Of a DNA stretch of 8,350 nt, positions 6,052 through 8,350 are shown piece after piece. The position numbers were made by a program, and so were the translations under genes. Origin of the DNA: Omnitrophica WOR_2 bacterium RBG_13_41_10. GTDB lineage: Bacteria; Omnitrophota; Gorgyraeia; Gygaellales; Profunditerraquicolaceae. The notes beneath the pieces are model-generated. The model had not been told where the DNA came from, ran no database searches, and saw only the letters and a program-made list of their open reading frames with translations. The first letter of the stretch is position 1, and each line of letters starts with the position of its first letter. The stretch is taken from positions 89,348 through 97,697 of the forward strand of contig MHGH01000015.1 of assembly GCA_001805465.1 (NCBI GenBank). Direction: 5' to 3'.

Positions 6052-6429
6052 ATGTCCAGACACGATAAGCTTACCGAGGCAATCAAGAAGGAGGTCAGTT
6101 GCATCCTGCACGATGAAATAAAAGATCCGCGCTTAGGGTTTGTTACTATTACCAAAGTAGAATTAACGCCGAATTATAGATATGCCAAAGTATTTTTTAG
6201 CGTTTTGGGCCAGGAACAGGATTACAAGAAGACCAAAGAAGCGCTGGATTCGGCATTAGGGTTTATCCGCCGGCTAATCGCCCAACGCATTAGATTAAGG
6301 TTTGCCCCGGAGATTTCTTTTAAAGAGGATAAATCGTCAGAATATAGTTTTAGGATTGAGGAAATACTTGAGGAGATAAAAAAGAAAGATGCCACTAAAA
6401 AAAGTAAGCGAATACATAAGAAGAAATAA
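6052..6429 (+). CDS. rbfA: 30S ribosome-binding factor A
   Basis: RbfA binds the maturing 30S subunit, helps form the 5' end of 16S rRNA, and is needed for growth in the cold. The 125 residues form one type II KH-like domain. The N-terminal helix carries LTEAIKKEVSCILHDEIKDPRLGFVT in segments, and the central strand is VELTPNYRYAKVFFSV. The late motif is LRFAPEISFKEDKSSEYSFRIEEILEEI, matching the family pattern of a proline-led strand and terminal helix. A lysine-rich tail (KKDATKKSKRIHKKK, 111-125) extends past the core, and most of it is encoded in the 41-nt overlap with nrnA. rbfA is usually next to infB, but here the upstream gene is cca. The start has GGAG 10 nt upstream. Confidence 0.95.
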   Translation: MSRHDKLTEAIKKEVSCILHDEIKDPRLGFVTITKVELTPNYRYAKVFFSVLGQEQDYKKTKEALDSALGFIRRLIAQRIRLRFAPEISFKEDKSSEYSFRIEEILEEIKKKDATKKSKRIHKKK

Positions 6430-7354
6430 GAGGTTCCTCATTACTACCCATACTAGCCCCGAAGGTGATGCCTTGGGTTCACAACTTGCTTTCTATATGC
6501 TGCTTAAGAAAATGGGTAAATTCGCTTTAATGGTAAATGAGGATATAGTCCCTGATGAATATAATTTCCTGCCCGGAGCAAATAAGATACAAAGAGTGAG
6601 AAAGAGCCTAGCCAAATTTAAATTTGATTGTTTTGTGACTTTGGATTGTTCTGATTTAAAACGCTGTGGTAAAGCTTCTATTTTTAGTATTAATAAACCG
6701 GTCGTTAACATTGACCACCATATAAGCAATGCAAGATTTGCCGATGTCAACTGCGTGGATGCGAAGGCGTCTTCGGCTGCGGAAATAGTCTATAGGCTCT
6801 ATAAACAATTGCGTATTCCTTTGAATAAAGATATAGCTACCTGTTTATATGTAGGCATCCTTACTGACAGTGGTTCTTTTCATTACTCTAATACTACCAG
6901 CCTCACGCATAAAATAGCGTCCCATCTTTTAAAATTTGGCTTGGATAGCGCAAAGATTTACAAGAAGATATACCAAAGCATACCTTTTAGAGATATACAA
7001 CTATTAACTAGAATACTGCCCAATTTGAAGGTTCAGTTTGACGGTAAGGTCGCTTGGCTTGGGCTAGAAAAAAGTTCATTAAAAAATACCAAGATATCTA
7101 TTGATTTGACCGAGCAAATTTTAAGCTTCGCCCGTAATATAAAAGATGTAGAAGTAGTGGTGCTATTCAAGGAAAATTTAAAAACAAAGAATGAAATCCG
7201 GGTAAACTTTAGGTCTCAGGGAAAAATTGACGTAAATAAGATAGCCGGTTTTTTTGGCGGCGGAGGGCATAAGACAGCCAGCGGCGCCACTGTTAAAGGC
7301 AGCTTAGGCCAAGTAAGCAAGAAGGTTTTGGCTAAAATAAAAGAAAGTCTTTAA
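6389..7354 (+). CDS. nrnA: DHH-family nanoRNase / pAp phosphatase NrnA
   Basis: This 321-residue DHH/DHHA1 phosphoesterase degrades short oligoribonucleotides and 3'-phosphoadenosine 5'-phosphate in the cytosol. The DHH domain has ITTHTSPEGDALGS (18-31), with metal ligands His21 and Asp27. Asp86 lies in TLDCSD, the name motif NIDHH is at 107-111, and GILTDSGSF holds Asp160. The DHHA1 domain ends in the substrate-binding FFGGGGHKTASGA (288-300). The common PDGD or PDPD of motif I is PEGD here, a conservative change that occurs in other members. The length is standard. The start at ATG 6389 overlaps rbfA by 41 nt, and GAGGAG (6370-6375) precedes it by 13 nt; no later start would keep motif I with its first strand. 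rbfA-nrnA is a common gene pair, which supports the assignment. Confidence 0.94.
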   Translation: MPLKKVSEYIRRNKRFLITTHTSPEGDALGSQLAFYMLLKKMGKFALMVNEDIVPDEYNFLPGANKIQRVRKSLAKFKFDCFVTLDCSDLKRCGKASIFSINKPVVNIDHHISNARFADVNCVDAKASSAAEIVYRLYKQLRIPLNKDIATCLYVGILTDSGSFHYSNTTSLTHKIASHLLKFGLDSAKIYKKIYQSIPFRDIQLLTRILPNLKVQFDGKVAWLGLEKSSLKNTKISIDLTEQILSFARNIKDVEVVVLFKENLKTKNEIRVNFRSQGKIDVNKIAGFFGGGGHKTASGATVKGSLGQVSKKVLAKIKESL

Positions 7355-7378
7355 TGAACCTGGCGTTTTTCTCTATTA

Positions 7379-7556
7379 TTTTAGCAGGGCCTGGCTTGGT
7401 TTGTTTCTCGCGGGGACGCTCTCCCCGCCCCTGCGAGGCGGGGATTCGCTCCCCTGCGGTGCCTCGCTCTCACTAACAAATTCTTAGCAGGTGAACCATG
7501 CCCGCTCGACATCCTCGGAGGCCCCGCTCAAAACTAAACCAAGCCACCCGCTAAAA
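7379..7556. repeat. G+C-rich inverted-repeat element (MITE- or REP-like) between nrnA and ribF
   Basis: This 178-bp intergenic stretch is far richer in G+C than its flanks. Its ends are imperfect inverted repeats of about 35 bp. TTTTAGC (7379-7385) pairs with GCTAAAA (7550-7556), TGGCTTGGTTT (7392-7402) with AAACCAAGCCA (7536-7546), and GCGGGG (7410-7415) with CCCCGC (7522-7527). The inside holds several strong hairpins: GCGGGGA/TCCCCGC (7410-7416 with 7422-7428), and GCGAGGC/GCCTCGC (7433-7439 with 7461-7467) enclosing GGGGA/TCCCC (7440-7444 with 7450-7454). CGCTC occurs five times (7417, 7447, 7465, 7503, 7525). TTAGCAGG occurs at the left tip and again at 7484-7491. No credible open reading frame or clear target-site duplication was found. 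It resembles a non-autonomous mobile or palindromic repeat; a structured RNA leader for ribF is an alternative. Confidence 0.7.
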
Positions 7557-7571
7557 GCATAAAACTTAAAT

Positions 7572-8350
7572 ATGAAAATTATATACGGCCTGAAAGGAAT
7601 CGAGAAGTTTAAGAAGCCTGTAGTTGCGCTGGGTGTATTCGACGGCGTACATCGCGGACACAGGCGTATTTTAGAAGAAACAGTAAGGATTTCCCACAGG
7701 ATACACGGCACCAGCATAGCCTTAACCTTCTGGCCCCACCCGCAAAAAAGAAAAAGCCTCTATTCTTTAGAACATCGCCTAAGATTAATCCAGGAGATCG
7801 GCATAGACGCCTGCATTATTATAAATTTTAGCCGTAATTTCGCTAAAATATCCGCAGAAGATTTTATTAAAGATATTTTAGTTAAAAAAATCAGGGCTGC
7901 TTACATATGTATTGGTAGAAATTTCAGATTCGGCCAAGGCGTAAGAGGCAATTTTTATACCCTGCAAAGATTATCCGGCATATATAACTTTAAGATAAAA
8001 GTATTTAAGATGCTAAAATTGGGCAGCCGTGCTGTAAGTAGCACCTATATCCGCAGCCTAATCATGCAGGGAAATCTTGCGCGCGCTAAAAGATTGCTCT
8101 TACGCCCGGTAAGTATTTTGGGTACGGTAATAAAAGGGAGCTCTTTAGGCAAGAGATTGGGGTTTCCTACGGCAAATATTAATCCGCATCATGAAGTTGT
8201 TCCGCCTTACGGCATATATGCCGTAACGGTTTTATTAGCTAATAAAAGATTAAACGGCCTTTGCTATATCGGGGAAAAACCCACTTTTCATAAATGTTCT
8301 AAAGAACACATCGAAGTATATATACTTAATTTTAAAAAGAATATTTATGG
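7572..8350 (+). CDS. ribF: Bifunctional riboflavin kinase / FAD synthetase (3' partial)
   Basis: RibF phosphorylates riboflavin to FMN and adenylates FMN to FAD. 259 complete codons are visible; the family has about 310, so some 50 residues lie beyond the window. The N-terminal FMN adenylyltransferase domain has GVFDGVHRGH (21-30), TFWPHPQ (52-58), IGRNFRFGQGVRGN (114-127) and SSTYIR (156-161). The flavokinase domain starts near 180 and shows GKRLGFPTANI (193-203), PPYGIYAV (211-218), IGEKPTF (233-239) and the start of the EVYILNF strand. The catalytic glutamate of the kinase would be just past the end. The ATG is fixed by an in-frame TAA at 7560-7562 and by the typical N-terminus MKIIYGL. 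There is no Shine-Dalgarno sequence, and the start lies 15 nt after a palindromic element. truB, often next to ribF, is absent upstream. Confidence 0.95.
   Translation, partial: MKIIYGLKGIEKFKKPVVALGVFDGVHRGHRRILEETVRISHRIHGTSIALTFWPHPQKRKSLYSLEHRLRLIQEIGIDACIIINFSRNFAKISAEDFIKDILVKKIRAAYICIGRNFRFGQGVRGNFYTLQRLSGIYNFKIKVFKMLKLGSRAVSSTYIRSLIMQGNLARAKRLLLRPVSILGTVIKGSSLGKRLGFPTANINPHHEVVPPYGIYAVTVLLANKRLNGLCYIGEKPTFHKCSKEHIEVYILNFKKNIY

Noticed and set aside
7355..7571. FMN riboswitch upstream of ribF
   Set aside because: The conserved FMN-element segments are not visible, and the gap is filled by an inverted-repeat element with a different layout.
7484..7717. Minus-strand reading frame of 77 codons across the palindromic element and the start of ribF
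   Set aside because: It is a shadow of ribF plus G+C-rich repeat DNA, has no ribosome binding site or recognisable domain, and crosses a well-supported gene.

Overview
This window looks like an ordinary stretch of bacterial chromosome of low to moderate G+C content. It holds one tRNA gene and a run of housekeeping genes, all on the + strand. The genes are tightly packed, often couple stop to start, and use AGA/AGG and ATA codons freely. The tRNA has no encoded CCA end. The style and gene mix suggest an uncultured Gram-negative-type lineage; Omnitrophota (OP3) is my best guess, but this is an impression and not something the sequence proves. A lipoprotein signal peptide and an NAD+-dependent DNA ligase confirm a bacterial origin.

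Layout. Positions 1-87 are the tail of an unrecognised gene. Positions 88-215 hold a near-consensus sigma-70-type promoter followed almost at once by a perfect 8-bp hairpin with a T-run. Positions 216-290 are tRNA-Pro(CGG). Then come acylphosphatase (acyP) and DNA ligase (ligA, with a TTG start). A second group (2641-5941) has a small lipoprotein of unknown function, a glyoxalase-II-like metallo-beta-lactamase hydrolase, a XerD-type tyrosine recombinase and a class II tRNA nucleotidyltransferase, with gaps of a few bases or overlaps. After a 110-bp gap comes rbfA-nrnA (41-nt overlap). A 217-bp gap follows, filled by a G+C-rich palindromic element, and then ribF, which runs off the window end.

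How the genes fit together. Several act in RNA and translation upkeep: tRNA-Pro, the enzyme family that adds CCA to tRNAs like it, the 30S maturation factor RbfA, and the nanoRNase/pAp phosphatase NrnA. LigA and XerD serve chromosome replication and segregation. RibF makes FMN and FAD. The usual nusA-infB-rbfA-nrnA-truB-ribF order is only partly kept: infB is not upstream of rbfA, and truB is absent from the slot where the palindromic element sits.

I see no defence system, phage, CRISPR array or clear new multi-gene system. The two signals most worth a second look are a perfect four-copy heptamer repeat directly after the lipoprotein start codon, which could switch the gene by slippage, and the G+C-rich inverted-repeat element between nrnA and ribF.
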